64,000 bases of DNA from an uncultured Blastocatellia bacterium. Its GTDB lineage: Bacteria > Acidobacteriota > Blastocatellia > Pyrinomonadales > Pyrinomonadaceae. The stretch is from assembly GCA_946480785.1 (NCBI GenBank), contig CAMLLD010000016.1, positions 1 through 64,000 on the forward strand. The letters are read 5' to 3'. Positions 34,163-43,800 of the stretch are shown here, in pieces. The translations under genes were made by a program, and so were the position numbers. A model generated the notes under the pieces. The model was not told where the DNA came from. It saw only the letters and a list, made by a program, of their open reading frames with translations, and did not search any database. Numbering within the stretch: position 1 is the first letter of the stretch; each line of letters begins with the position of its first letter.

Positions 34163-36723
34163 TGAAACGCGTCGAACACCGATCGAATTCGTAGTCGCTC
34201 CTGAAACTCTTTTAATGTGAGCGGCGTGCGCGAGTGAAACTCCACTGTCACTTCGCGACGCGGCGCGAGGTTGAAGTAGTTATCGGAGAAGAAACCGTCA
34301 CGTTCCGCGACCGCTAGATAGACGGCCTTCGCAAACTTGTCACTCGTGAGCTTCACGCTGAAACCGCCATGAATCGGCGTTACCGCAGTAGTGATCCCGG
34401 GCTGCGAAAAGGAGAGTTCTTTGAAGGGCGCGAAGAAGTAATCGTGATCGGAGACGACTTTTCCGTCAACGAGAAGCTCGCAGTAGACGACGCTGTATTT
34501 CGGGTCGAGGGCGTGCAGCAAATCTTCGACGCCAACATCGAAATACGAGCGGCTCGTCAATGGCGCCACAGTCGCATCCTGAACGAAACTCTTCAGCACG
34601 TTGCCGTCCAAATCAATCAACGTCATTCTGATCTTCGCCGGCACCGGTTTCGTCCGGTCTGAGACCACGAACAGTTTTAAATAACCGTTCTGCACCGTCG
34701 GACTGATCAGCAGGTCGTTGTAAAAACGGCGCGCGTAATACGACAACGCTTTCCAGCGCCCGAAATAGTCGATGCTGGACCACGAAGCAACCGGCCAGCA
34801 GTCGTTGATCTGCCAGTAAAGCGAGCCCATGTTATGCGGCATGATGCGTCGCAAATGCTCCGCGCCGATGCGTATGCCTTCCGCTTGCAGCACCTGGCTC
34901 ACGTACAGGAACGACTCGAAGTCCTTCGGCAGCGCGTACTCGCGCAGCATGTACTCGCGCACGAGTTGATTGCCGCGCGGATGTCGCTGATGCGCGAGCA
35001 TGATGGGCGACTCGATGTCTCGGTCGGCAGGCAGCGTGTAGGTCTTGACGGTTTCAATATTGGGAAACGATTGAAAGCCATATTCGCTCATGAAGCGTGG
35101 CGTTTGCTTCTCGTAGTCGGTGAACGGCTCGGCCGCGTGCCAAACACGCCAGAAGTGCAGGTCGCCGCTGCGCAGCGAATCGGGATCGTCTTCGAGTCCG
35201 CCGTGCGGTGAGCTGGGCCAATAAGGACGCGACGGATCGAACGCGGCTGTGACTTCCGGCAACACGCCGAGAAAGATCTTCTTGTAATCGTCCCACAGCG
35301 AAGCCGGCAGAGTCTGACGCCAGCCCCAGTTCATCCAGCCGGTTTCGATCTCGTTGTTGCCGGCCCAAAGCACGAGGCTCGGATGGTTTCGCAGCCGCTT
35401 CACATTGTCGATCGCTTCAGCGCGAACGTTGTCGAGAAATTCCTGCGTGGCGGGATACATGCTGCAAGCAAACATGAAATCCTGCCAGACCATGATGCCC
35501 AGCTCGTCGCAGAGTTCGTAAAACTCGTCCGCTTCGTAAATGCCGCCGCCCCACACGCGCAGCATGTTCATGTTGCTGTCGTGCACCGACTTCAGCAGGA
35601 AGCGATATTTGTCGTCAGTGATGCGCGTGGGAAAGCTGTCGGCCGGAATCCAGTTGCCGCCTTTCGCGAACACGGGAACACCGTTGATGACGAACGTAAA
35701 ACTCTGTCCCGCTTCGTCGCGCTGCTGCCGTAGTTCGAGTGTGCGCAGGCCGGTGCGCGTGAGTTTTTCATCGGTGACCCGGCCGTTTACGAGTGCGCGC
35801 GCGCGGAAGCTGTAGAGTGGTTGCGCGCCGAGTCCGTTGGGCCACCACAAAGCGGGTTTCGGAATCGTGAAATCAAATGAGACGCGGTTCGCGCCGGGAT
35901 TCAGATCGACCTGTTTCCTCCCGGCAATCGTTTTGTCGCGCAGGTTTTCGAGAACGATCGTGGCCGCGCCCACCGTCGTCGCTTCGACCTCGACGTTTGC
36001 AGTTACCTCAGCCGCTTCAGACGAGATCTTCTTCACGAGGATTTGTACACTGTCGACGCGCGCCCCGTCCCACGCTTGTAATGACACGGGCCGCCAAATG
36101 CCGCTGGTGACAAACCGCGGCCCCCAATCCCAGCCGTACTGATATGGCGCCTTGCGCGTGAATGGCGACGTCTTCTCGCCCTGATCGTTTGGCGCGGGAA
36201 GCTTGTAATCGAGCTTCGCCATGACCGGCAGGATCTCGTTGATGGGCGAGCGAAACAGAATGCGCAACGTGTTCGCGCCGGGCTTCAGTGCCGGTTTCGC
36301 GTCCACGCGCCACGTGCGAAACATGTTGTCGGCGTTCAGCACGAGTTGCTCGTTGAGATAAACCTGCGCGTAGGTGTCGAGGCCTTCGAAGACGAGTTCG
36401 ACGTTCTCGTGCGCGAGCGTCGCGGCAGTGACGTCAAACGTCGTCTGGTATTCCCAGTCTTTCTTGTCGATCCACTGCTGCTTCTTTTCGTTGTCGCGAT
36501 AGAACGGATCTTCGATCAGTTTGTTCGCGAGCAGATCCGTGTGCACGCAGCCGGGCACGGTCGCTTTGTACCAGTCGGTTTTTCCGGCTTCCCGGAATTG
36601 CCAACCGTTATTGATTGGCAGCATGAGTTTGCCGGTGGGGAGATGATTGGTTTGACTGGTCACGCTCACGAGCGGCAGGAGAAGCAAAATCGGACCAAGC
36701 CACCATTGGAGTTTTGTGCTCAA
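34159..36723 (-). CDS. Exported GH2 beta-mannosidase
   Basis: The protein has 854 residues, TTG start at 36723 with a GGAGA site a little upstream, and a signal peptide (WWLGPILLLLPLVSVTSQ). The GH2 layout is a sugar-binding domain (GWQFREAGKTDWYKATVPGCVHTDLL, typical of beta-mannosidases), an Ig-like domain, then the TIM barrel. The barrel has acid/base Glu458 (WAGNNEIETGW) and nucleophile Glu547 (MSEYGFQSFP). C-terminal Ig-like domains follow. It removes beta-mannose from the ends of manno-oligosaccharides. It is the first gene of a two-gene operon with the oxidoreductase. The opposite-strand galactosidases across the repeat array fit galactomannan as substrate. Confidence 0.94.
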   Translation of the reverse strand: MSTKLQWWLGPILLLLPLVSVTSQTNHLPTGKLMLPINNGWQFREAGKTDWYKATVPGCVHTDLLANKLIEDPFYRDNEKKQQWIDKKDWEYQTTFDVTAATLAHENVELVFEGLDTYAQVYLNEQLVLNADNMFRTWRVDAKPALKPGANTLRILFRSPINEILPVMAKLDYKLPAPNDQGEKTSPFTRKAPYQYGWDWGPRFVTSGIWRPVSLQAWDGARVDSVQILVKKISSEAAEVTANVEVEATTVGAATIVLENLRDKTIAGRKQVDLNPGANRVSFDFTIPKPALWWPNGLGAQPLYSFRARALVNGRVTDEKLTRTGLRTLELRQQRDEAGQSFTFVINGVPVFAKGGNWIPADSFPTRITDDKYRFLLKSVHDSNMNMLRVWGGGIYEADEFYELCDELGIMVWQDFMFACSMYPATQEFLDNVRAEAIDNVKRLRNHPSLVLWAGNNEIETGWMNWGWRQTLPASLWDDYKKIFLGVLPEVTAAFDPSRPYWPSSPHGGLEDDPDSLRSGDLHFWRVWHAAEPFTDYEKQTPRFMSEYGFQSFPNIETVKTYTLPADRDIESPIMLAHQRHPRGNQLVREYMLREYALPKDFESFLYVSQVLQAEGIRIGAEHLRRIMPHNMGSLYWQINDCWPVASWSSIDYFGRWKALSYYARRFYNDLLISPTVQNGYLKLFVVSDRTKPVPAKIRMTLIDLDGNVLKSFVQDATVAPLTSRSYFDVGVEDLLHALDPKYSVVYCELLVDGKVVSDHDYFFAPFKELSFSQPGITTAVTPIHGGFSVKLTSDKFAKAVYLAVAERDGFFSDNYFNLAPRREVTVEFHSRTPLTLKEFQERLRIRSVFDAFQ

Positions 36724-37247
36724 GGTTGAACGTCTCCAAAGAGTTTTATTTTGATTTCTGAATTCGCGCCTGATAAAAGATGCGCGTGCTGAAGCTAACC
36801 CAACGCTCGCTTATACTACTCTGCGCCGTCGCTATTCTCGCTCATGTGTCAATCATACGATCATCGCGAGCGGCCAAAAACTCCGGGAAACGTTCGTGTT
36901 GGGGGTTGAACTCCGAAGGACTTCGCGATGAGTTGAACTCCGAAGGAGTTCGCGAGATGAGTTGAACTCCGAAGGAGTTCGCAAATTTCAGCCCAGGGTT
37001 TATACCCTAGGTACAAAAGAAAAGAACGCGCGAACGCTGAAAGCGTTGGCGAACCGGTTTGAGATCCTAGCCAACGCTTTCAGCGTTTGCACGCTCTCTT
37101 GATGGCCTTTTCCCCAGGGTTTCGCTGCGCTTCAACCCTGGGCTGGCATTCGTTAACACCTTCGGCGTTCCGATTTTGTGCAAAGCCGCTGCAGGCCTGC
37201 AGGGCTGGAGGGTCGCAGGGCTTCACACACGCACGGCGCTGGAAACT
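36724..37247. other. Intergenic region holding palindromic repeat array II
   Basis: These 524 bp separate the divergent beta-mannosidase and beta-galactosidase genes. The first 170 bp presumably hold the two promoters. The rest is the repeat array listed separately and the leader of the beta-galactosidase gene. No credible gene is present. Confidence 0.6.
36905..37165. repeat. Palindromic repeat array II
   Basis: Three tandem units of 27-29 bp start GTTGAACTCCGAAGGA (36905, 36932, 36961). Two of them contain the perfect hairpin GAACTCC-GAA-GGAGTTC. Then come a CCCAGGG element (36992), AACGCTGAAAGCGTT (37033-37047), its reverse form AACGCTTTCAGCGTT (37073-37087), a CCCAGGGTT/AACCCTGGG hairpin (37113-37142) and an AACACCTTCGGCGTT variant (about 37155). 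All stems have 6-7 bp and three-base GAA/TTC loops, and they differ by paired changes. These are the same elements, in similar order, as array I at 3828-4020. Confidence 0.85.
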
Positions 37248-39677
37248 ATGAACCTGAAACGAAACGCTGTCGCGCTGTCGTTTTGCGTGCTCTTGCTGGC
37301 GGCGCCAATCTGCATCGGCAATTCGCGTCCCGGGAAAACGGTTTCTTTCAACCAGGACTGGCGCTTTCGGCTCGGTGACGTCGCGGGGGCGCAGGACGCG
37401 GACTTCGATGATTCGCAGTGGCGGCGATTGGAGCTGCCGCACGACTGGAGTATCGAAGGCGACTTTAGCGAACAGAATCCCGCGGGCACGGGCGGTGGCG
37501 CATTGCCCGGCGGGCTCGGCTGGTATCGCAAGACGTTCACCGTTCCCGCAACTGCAAAAGGAAAACTGATCTTTATCGAGTTCGACGGCGTCTATCGCAA
37601 CAGCGAGGTTTGGCTCAATGGTCACTATCTGGGCAAGCGCCCGTACGGCTACAGCACTTTCGAATATGAACTGACGCCGTATCTAAATTATGGCCCACAA
37701 CGAAATGTGATCGCCGTCAAAGTCGACAATTCACAACAACCAAACTCACGCTGGTATTCGGGTTCCGGTATTTATCGCAACGTCTGGCTAACAACGCTCG
37801 ATCCGGTTCACATCGAACACTGGGGCACATACATCACGACGCCGGAAGTCAACGAACAATCCGCGACTATCGAGATCAAAACAAAGGTCAGCAACGGTTC
37901 GAACAGTGCAGCTCCGGTCAATCTCACTACGATCATCCAAAACGCCAGCGGCCGCGAAGTCGCACGGGCGAGCGAAAAAAATGTCGCCGCTAAAGGTTTG
38001 CACGCAGAAGCGAGTCAGACGTTGAAAGTCTCCGCACCGCTGCTTTGGTCCGACGATCGTCCGTATCTCTACAAAGTAATCTCGCAACTCGAACAGGGCG
38101 GCAGAATCGTCGATCGTTACGAGACGCCGCTCGGCATCCGCACCTTTCGTTTCGACGCTGAGAAGGGGTTCTTGCTCAACGGCAAGCCGGTGAAGATCCG
38201 GGGCACCTGCAATCATCATGACCTCGGCTCGCTCGGCGCCGCCGTGAACACGCGCGCGATCGAGCGGCAGTTGGAGATCTTAAAAGGCATGGGCGTGAAC
38301 GGTCTGCGCACTTCGCACAATCCGCCCACGCCGGAACTGCTCGACATCGCCGACCGCCTCGGCTTCATCGTCATGGACGAAGCGTTCGACGTGTGGAAGA
38401 TCGAGAAGACGAAATACGACTACCACCTCGATTGGGACGAGTGGCACCAACGCGACCTCGAAGACATGGTGCTGCGCGATCGCAATCACCCGAGCGTGTT
38501 CATCTGGAGCATCGGCAACGAAGTGATGGAACAGTGGAACAACAGTCCACTGGGCGGGACCATCAGCCGCGAACTGGCCGGCATCGTTCGCCGGCTCGAT
38601 CGGACGCGCCCGATCACGGCAGCCTGCAACGGCGTGAGCCGCGACAACAAACTGCTGACCGAAGGCGATCTCGATCTCGTCGGCACAAACTACGCACATA
38701 AAAAGCTGCCTGAGTTTGCGAAGATGTTCCCCGGCCGTCCGATCATCGGCACCGAAACAAACTCTTCGGTACACACGCGCGGCAGCTATCGCATGCCTTC
38801 CGATAAAATCCTGAGCTGGCCTTATAAAGAAGCTGACGCAGTGAAGCTCAGCCCGACTTACGAGTGTTCGGCTTACGACAACTCGGTCGTGCAGTGGGGC
38901 TCGGCCCACGAAGAGACGTGGAAACTCGTCAAGGACCGCGCTTGGTTTTCCGGCATGTTCATCTGGACCGGCTGGGATTACATCGGCGAGCCGACGCCGT
39001 TTCCCTGGCCCGCGGTCAGTTCTTACTTCGGCATCATCGATCTCGCCGGGTTTCCCAAAGACGCATACTACTTTTATCAAAGCGAATGGACCGACAAGCC
39101 GACGTTGCACATCCTGCCGCACTGGAACTGGAAGCCGGGTGAGAAAGTTGACGTCGTTGCGTATTTCAATCACGCCGACGAAGTCGAGTTGTTTTTGAAT
39201 GGCCGCTCGCAAGGCACGAAACGAAAACAGAACGGCGAGATGCACGTCTTCTGGCGGCTGCCGTTTGAGCCGGGTGTGTTGAAGGCGGTTTCGCGAAAGG
39301 ACGGTCGCGTGGTGCTTACCGAAGAGGTGCGAACCGCGGAAGCGCCGGCCCGCATCGTTCTGACGCCCGATCGACGCACCATCAAAGCCGACGGCACGGA
39401 CCTTTCATTCGTGACGGTGAAAGTGGTAGATAAAAACGGCACGGTCGTGCCGGACGCCGATCAACTCATCAAGTTCGACGTAAGCGGACAAGGCTCGATC
39501 GCGGGTGTCGGTAACGGCAACCAAATCAGTCACGAACCGTTCAAGGCGAGTCAGCGCGAGGCATTTCACGGGATGGCGCTGGCGATCGTGCAAGCGAAAC
39601 GCAGAGCGGGACAGATCGTTTTGAAAGCGACGGCCGATAATCTCGCGCCTGCTTCAGTCGTCATTAGCGCGCGCTGA
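37248..39677 (+). CDS. Exported GH2 beta-galactosidase
   Basis: The ATG at 37248 gives 809 residues with a signal peptide (LSFCVLLLAAPICIGNS). A longer frame starting in the repeat array is less likely. The GH2 sugar-binding domain has FNQDWRFRLGD and RRLELPHDWSIEGDF. The barrel has the HNPPTPELLD block, acid/base Glu425 (WSIGNEVMEQW) and nucleophile Glu503 (IGTETNSS). The C-terminus has a DUF4982-type domain and an Ig-like domain (IVLTPDRRTIKADGTDLSFV). It should cleave terminal beta-galactose, for example from xyloglucan or galactan side chains. It lies 11 bp upstream of the GH27 gene in an operon. Confidence 0.94.
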   Translation: MNLKRNAVALSFCVLLLAAPICIGNSRPGKTVSFNQDWRFRLGDVAGAQDADFDDSQWRRLELPHDWSIEGDFSEQNPAGTGGGALPGGLGWYRKTFTVPATAKGKLIFIEFDGVYRNSEVWLNGHYLGKRPYGYSTFEYELTPYLNYGPQRNVIAVKVDNSQQPNSRWYSGSGIYRNVWLTTLDPVHIEHWGTYITTPEVNEQSATIEIKTKVSNGSNSAAPVNLTTIIQNASGREVARASEKNVAAKGLHAEASQTLKVSAPLLWSDDRPYLYKVISQLEQGGRIVDRYETPLGIRTFRFDAEKGFLLNGKPVKIRGTCNHHDLGSLGAAVNTRAIERQLEILKGMGVNGLRTSHNPPTPELLDIADRLGFIVMDEAFDVWKIEKTKYDYHLDWDEWHQRDLEDMVLRDRNHPSVFIWSIGNEVMEQWNNSPLGGTISRELAGIVRRLDRTRPITAACNGVSRDNKLLTEGDLDLVGTNYAHKKLPEFAKMFPGRPIIGTETNSSVHTRGSYRMPSDKILSWPYKEADAVKLSPTYECSAYDNSVVQWGSAHEETWKLVKDRAWFSGMFIWTGWDYIGEPTPFPWPAVSSYFGIIDLAGFPKDAYYFYQSEWTDKPTLHILPHWNWKPGEKVDVVAYFNHADEVELFLNGRSQGTKRKQNGEMHVFWRLPFEPGVLKAVSRKDGRVVLTEEVRTAEAPARIVLTPDRRTIKADGTDLSFVTVKVVDKNGTVVPDADQLIKFDVSGQGSIAGVGNGNQISHEPFKASQREAFHGMALAIVQAKRRAGQIVLKATADNLAPASVVISAR

Positions 39678-39688
39678 CCAACAGTCCT

Positions 39689-40858
39689 ATGAAAAAACTT
39701 CTCGCAATAGCTGCGCTCCTCCTCGTGTTCTCTGTAGCGAACGTTTACGCGCTCGACAACGGCCTCGCGAAAACGCCGCCGATGGGCTGGAACAGTTGGA
39801 ACAAATTCGGCTGCAACGTCAGCGAAAAACTGATCAAGGAGATGGCCGGCGCGATAGTCACGAGCGGCATGCGCGACGCCGGTTACGTCTACCTCGTGAT
39901 CGACGATTGCTGGCAGATCGATCGCGACGCGCAGGGCAACATACTTCCCGATCCGCAGCGCTTCCCTTCCGGCATGAAAGCGCTCGCTGACTACGTTCAT
40001 GCGCAGGGTTTGAAGTTTGGTATCTATTCCGACGCGGGCACGCTCACGTGTCAGAAGCGGCCGGGCAGCCGCGGTTATGAATTTCAGGACGCGCGACAGT
40101 ATGCCGCGTGGGGCGTCGACTATCTGAAATACGATTGGTGTTCGACGAGCACACAGAACGCGCCTGCGTCTTATTCGATCATGCGCGACGCTTTGTTGAA
40201 AGCGGGTCGGCCGATTGTTTTCAGTATCTGCGAGTGGGGCACCGCGAAACCGTGGCTATGGGCCAAAGACGTCGGCAATCTCTGGCGCACGACCGGCGAC
40301 ATTCAGGATTGCTGGGACTGCAAACGCGATTGGGGCGGCATGGGCGTGGTCCATATTCTCGATCTGCAGGACGGGCTCGAGTCGTACGCCGGCCCGGGCC
40401 ATTGGAACGATCCAGACATGCTGGAAGTCGGCAACGGCGGTATGACAACAACCGAGTATCGCGCGCATTTCAGTTTGTGGTGTTTGTTGTCGGCGCCTTT
40501 GATGGCGGGCAACGACTTGCGTAGCATGACGCCGGAGATCAAAGAGATCCTCACGAATCGCGAAGTGATAGCAGTCGACCAGGATCCGCTTGGCTTGCAG
40601 GGCCGGAGAGTCAAACGCGAAGGAGATCGCGAAGTGTGGGTGAAGCAGTTGGCCGATGGTGGCCGCGCTGTCGTATTGTTCAATCGTGGTCCGAAAGCAG
40701 CGGAGTTGTCGCTGTCGTGGATCGACATCGGTTATCCGCCACACCTGTCAGCGCGCGTGCGCGATCTCTGGGCTGGAAAGGATCTGGGCCAAGTGAGCGA
40801 AAGGTTCTCCGCAGAAGTGCCAAGCCACGGCGTAGTGATGGTCACGATCAAGCCATGA
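39689..40858 (+). CDS. Exported GH27 alpha-galactosidase
   Basis: The protein has 389 residues with a signal peptide (LLAIAALLLVFSVANVYA). The mature enzyme starts LAKTPPMGWNSWNKFGCN, the GH27 hallmark. The nucleophile is Asp149 (YLKYDWCS) and the acid/base is Asp243 (NDPDMLEVG). A C-terminal beta-domain follows. The length is typical. It removes alpha-1,6-galactose from galactomannan or raffinose-type sugars and so prepares the backbone for mannosidase. It is the middle gene of an operon, 11 bp after the GH2 beta-galactosidase and overlapping the following surface-protein gene by 4 bp. Confidence 0.96.
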   Translation: MKKLLAIAALLLVFSVANVYALDNGLAKTPPMGWNSWNKFGCNVSEKLIKEMAGAIVTSGMRDAGYVYLVIDDCWQIDRDAQGNILPDPQRFPSGMKALADYVHAQGLKFGIYSDAGTLTCQKRPGSRGYEFQDARQYAAWGVDYLKYDWCSTSTQNAPASYSIMRDALLKAGRPIVFSICEWGTAKPWLWAKDVGNLWRTTGDIQDCWDCKRDWGGMGVVHILDLQDGLESYAGPGHWNDPDMLEVGNGGMTTTEYRAHFSLWCLLSAPLMAGNDLRSMTPEIKEILTNREVIAVDQDPLGLQGRRVKREGDREVWVKQLADGGRAVVLFNRGPKAAELSLSWIDIGYPPHLSARVRDLWAGKDLGQVSERFSAEVPSHGVVMVTIKP

Positions 40859-43800
40859 AAATCAAAGCTCCTTCATTACGCAGCAACTTCATAATCAAAT
40901 TGCTCGTCGCGGTTTTCTTCACATTCATTCCGCTGAGTACGTTTGCCCAGGGTTGTAGTGAACCAAGCTTCCACGCCGCCAGCAACTTCGACACCGGATT
41001 AACCGAGCCGCGCTCCATAGCTATCGCGGACTTCAACCACGACGGCATTCCCGATGTGGTCGTCGGCGGTTTTGGTCCTTTGTTCTTCAACAGCAGGTAT
41101 GCCGCCGTTCTGCTTGGCACCGCAGGTGGCGGCTTCGGTAAACCACTGGTGATTCCATACAACACTTTTGGCGTCGCGACCGGCGATTTCAACGGTGATG
41201 GCAACGCAGACTTCGTTCTGTCCGGCTTGAAGTTTTTCTATGGTGACGGCGCGGGAAATTTTCGCGCGGATGAGTTGGCGGTGCCGGGTGATCCCGGCCG
41301 CGTCTACGCTGCTGACTTCAATAACGATGGCCGCTCGGACGTTCTTTACTTCAACTCGCCATCTCTTCCATTTAGTACCGTCTTCTTGAGTAACTCTTCC
41401 GGCGGCTTTACACAGATTCCCGGTCCCGCGTCATTCAGACCTGACGAGTTGAGTTTTGGTGATTTCAACGGTGATTCGAAAATCGATTTCGTCTCAATGT
41501 TTACCAGCGGCCTACAGGTTAACCTCGGCGATGGCGCAGGTCATTTTCAGCCGCAGCCTGTAATGCAGATAAGTGTCTTCGTCGGTCGTGGAGTTCCTCA
41601 GGCCTTCGATTTCAATCATGACGGCAAGCTGGATGTAGTTGTAAGCAGGGATTCGGATTTCAGACTCTTCTTACCAGGTGACGGCGCGGGTGGTTTTGGT
41701 CCACCCGTTATGCAACAAACGACATTCGAGGCTCGCGTTACCGCTGACTTCAATGGCGACGGAAACCTCGATATCGCCGGTTCCGAACAAACCAATGCCG
41801 CTTTCAGAATTGCGCTCGGCGATGGGACGGGCCAGTTCACGGATCTGGCAGCGCACGCGATCGGCGGTGAGTCTACGGGATTGCTCACGGCGGATTTCAA
41901 CAAAGACGGTAAAGCCGACCTTATCTCGGTTAACCCCGGATCGAATGATGTGAGCGTGGTGTTTGGGGATGGCGCGGGAAACTTCGAAGCGGCTGACGCG
42001 TTTCGTTTCGGCAACAGCACTTTGTCCGCGGTAGCAGCCGGCGACTTCAACGGTGACGGTAAGGCTGATTATGCGGTCGCCAGATCCAGTAACACTATTC
42101 TCACTTTCTTCCTAGGTAATGGCGCCGGTTCATTTCCTAATACTTTCGGCCGTGACACTGGCGTTCAAAATTTTACTTACCTCGCGGCCGGCGAGTTCAA
42201 CCACGATGGCAAAACGGATCTCGTGGGCATTTCCCTGAATGAGAATGTGGTGGTCGTTGTGTTGGGTGGTGCGTCGTTCAGCGCGAGTCGGGTGGCTGCA
42301 TTTCCTCAACCGATTGCAGTGACTACGGGAGATTTCAATAACGACAATAATCTGGACGTCGTCGTACTCAATTCCTCGAGCTACGGAATCATGCTCGGTA
42401 ACGGAGCCGGCGATTTTGGACCACTCCAAACATTCAGCTTAGGCACGAAAGCGTCGAGTGTTTCCGTGGGGGATTTTACGGGTGACGGCAAGCTCGATCT
42501 GGCGATCGCAAACGAGCAACCAAACTCTGTTTCCATTCTGGTGGGAAACGGCTCCGGCGCCTTCACGGCGGGCTCCACTCTTACTTTCAATTCCCCGTCC
42601 GGGATACCGCGGCTGTCGGCTGTGGCGGACTTCAATGGCGATAACAAGTTGGATATTGCAGTCGCGGACAGAAACACGCAGGCCATACTCGTATTTCTCG
42701 GAAACGGCAACGGCACTTTCGCGGCGCCTGCTTCCTATGAAGAAATTTTCCCTCCGATTCAACTCCTCGCCGCCGATCTCAACCAGGATGGTCGCCCGGA
42801 TCTGTTGGCGCTGAACGACCGCTTCAATACTAACGTTTCGGCGTTCATGAATGACGGAAACGGCGGCTTCCTGAAACCGCTTAATTACGGTGTCGGAGAT
42901 TTTCCTAAAGAAGCGGCGCTTGCCGATTTCAATAGCGATGGCCGGCCCGACATCGTTGTTGCACACCTAACCTCCAGTAACATCGTTCTAGCTCTAAGCG
43001 CGCCGTGTCGTGCGCCCGATCTGGCGGTGCGAATGAGCCACGACGGTAACTTCGCCGCAGGGATGCCGGGTGTTTACAAACTGACTGCTACTAATGTTTC
43101 GCTGTCGCGAGCGGTTGGTCCAATAACGATCACGGACACACTCCCGCAAGGTCTTACGTTCGTTTCAGGCGGTGGTAACGGCTGGCAATGCGCGGCAGTG
43201 GGACAGTCGGTGACTTGTAGTCATAGTGCTCCGCTGGATGCCGGCGAAGTGTCCGAGTTGACTCTCACGGTCACGGCAGGTCTTGAGGCGATACCGGGTG
43301 TTACGAACAGCGTGACGATCAATCACTCGTTGGATCTCAATGCTGCGAACAACACGAGCGCGGACGTTACGATTGTGAATACCGGCGCCGGTATCAGTGG
43401 TCGCATTGTCGATGAGACTGGAAATGGCCTGGCCGGTGTCACTGTTGTGCTTCAGGGGATTGTGAAGCAAACGGTGACGACTACGGCTAATGGCTTCTAT
43501 GCTTTTTCGGGATTGCCGGAAGGACTGACTTACACGGTTACGCCCACAATGGCCGCACGGTTCTTTTCGCCGGCAAGTAAAATCTTCAGGAACCTGAGAG
43601 TGAGCGGCTCGGGAGATTTTGTTGGTAAGTCGCAAACGAACGGCAAGATCGTTTTCAATAGAAACGTCAACGGCCTAATCAATATTTGGACCATGAACGC
43701 GGATGGGTCGGGAGCAGTTCAACTCACCAATGGACCTGAGTCTGACAGGAAACCGCAGTGGTCACCTGATGGGACCAAAATCGCGTTCCAAAGAGACGTC

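Noticed and set aside
36780..36965. 61-codon frame before repeat array II
   Set aside because: Half of it is repeat sequence and it has no homology-like features.
40636..40854. N-terminal extension of the giant FG-GAP protein
   Set aside because: It would overlap the GH27 gene by 220 bp and hide the signal peptide; ATG 40855 with the ATGA overlap is better.
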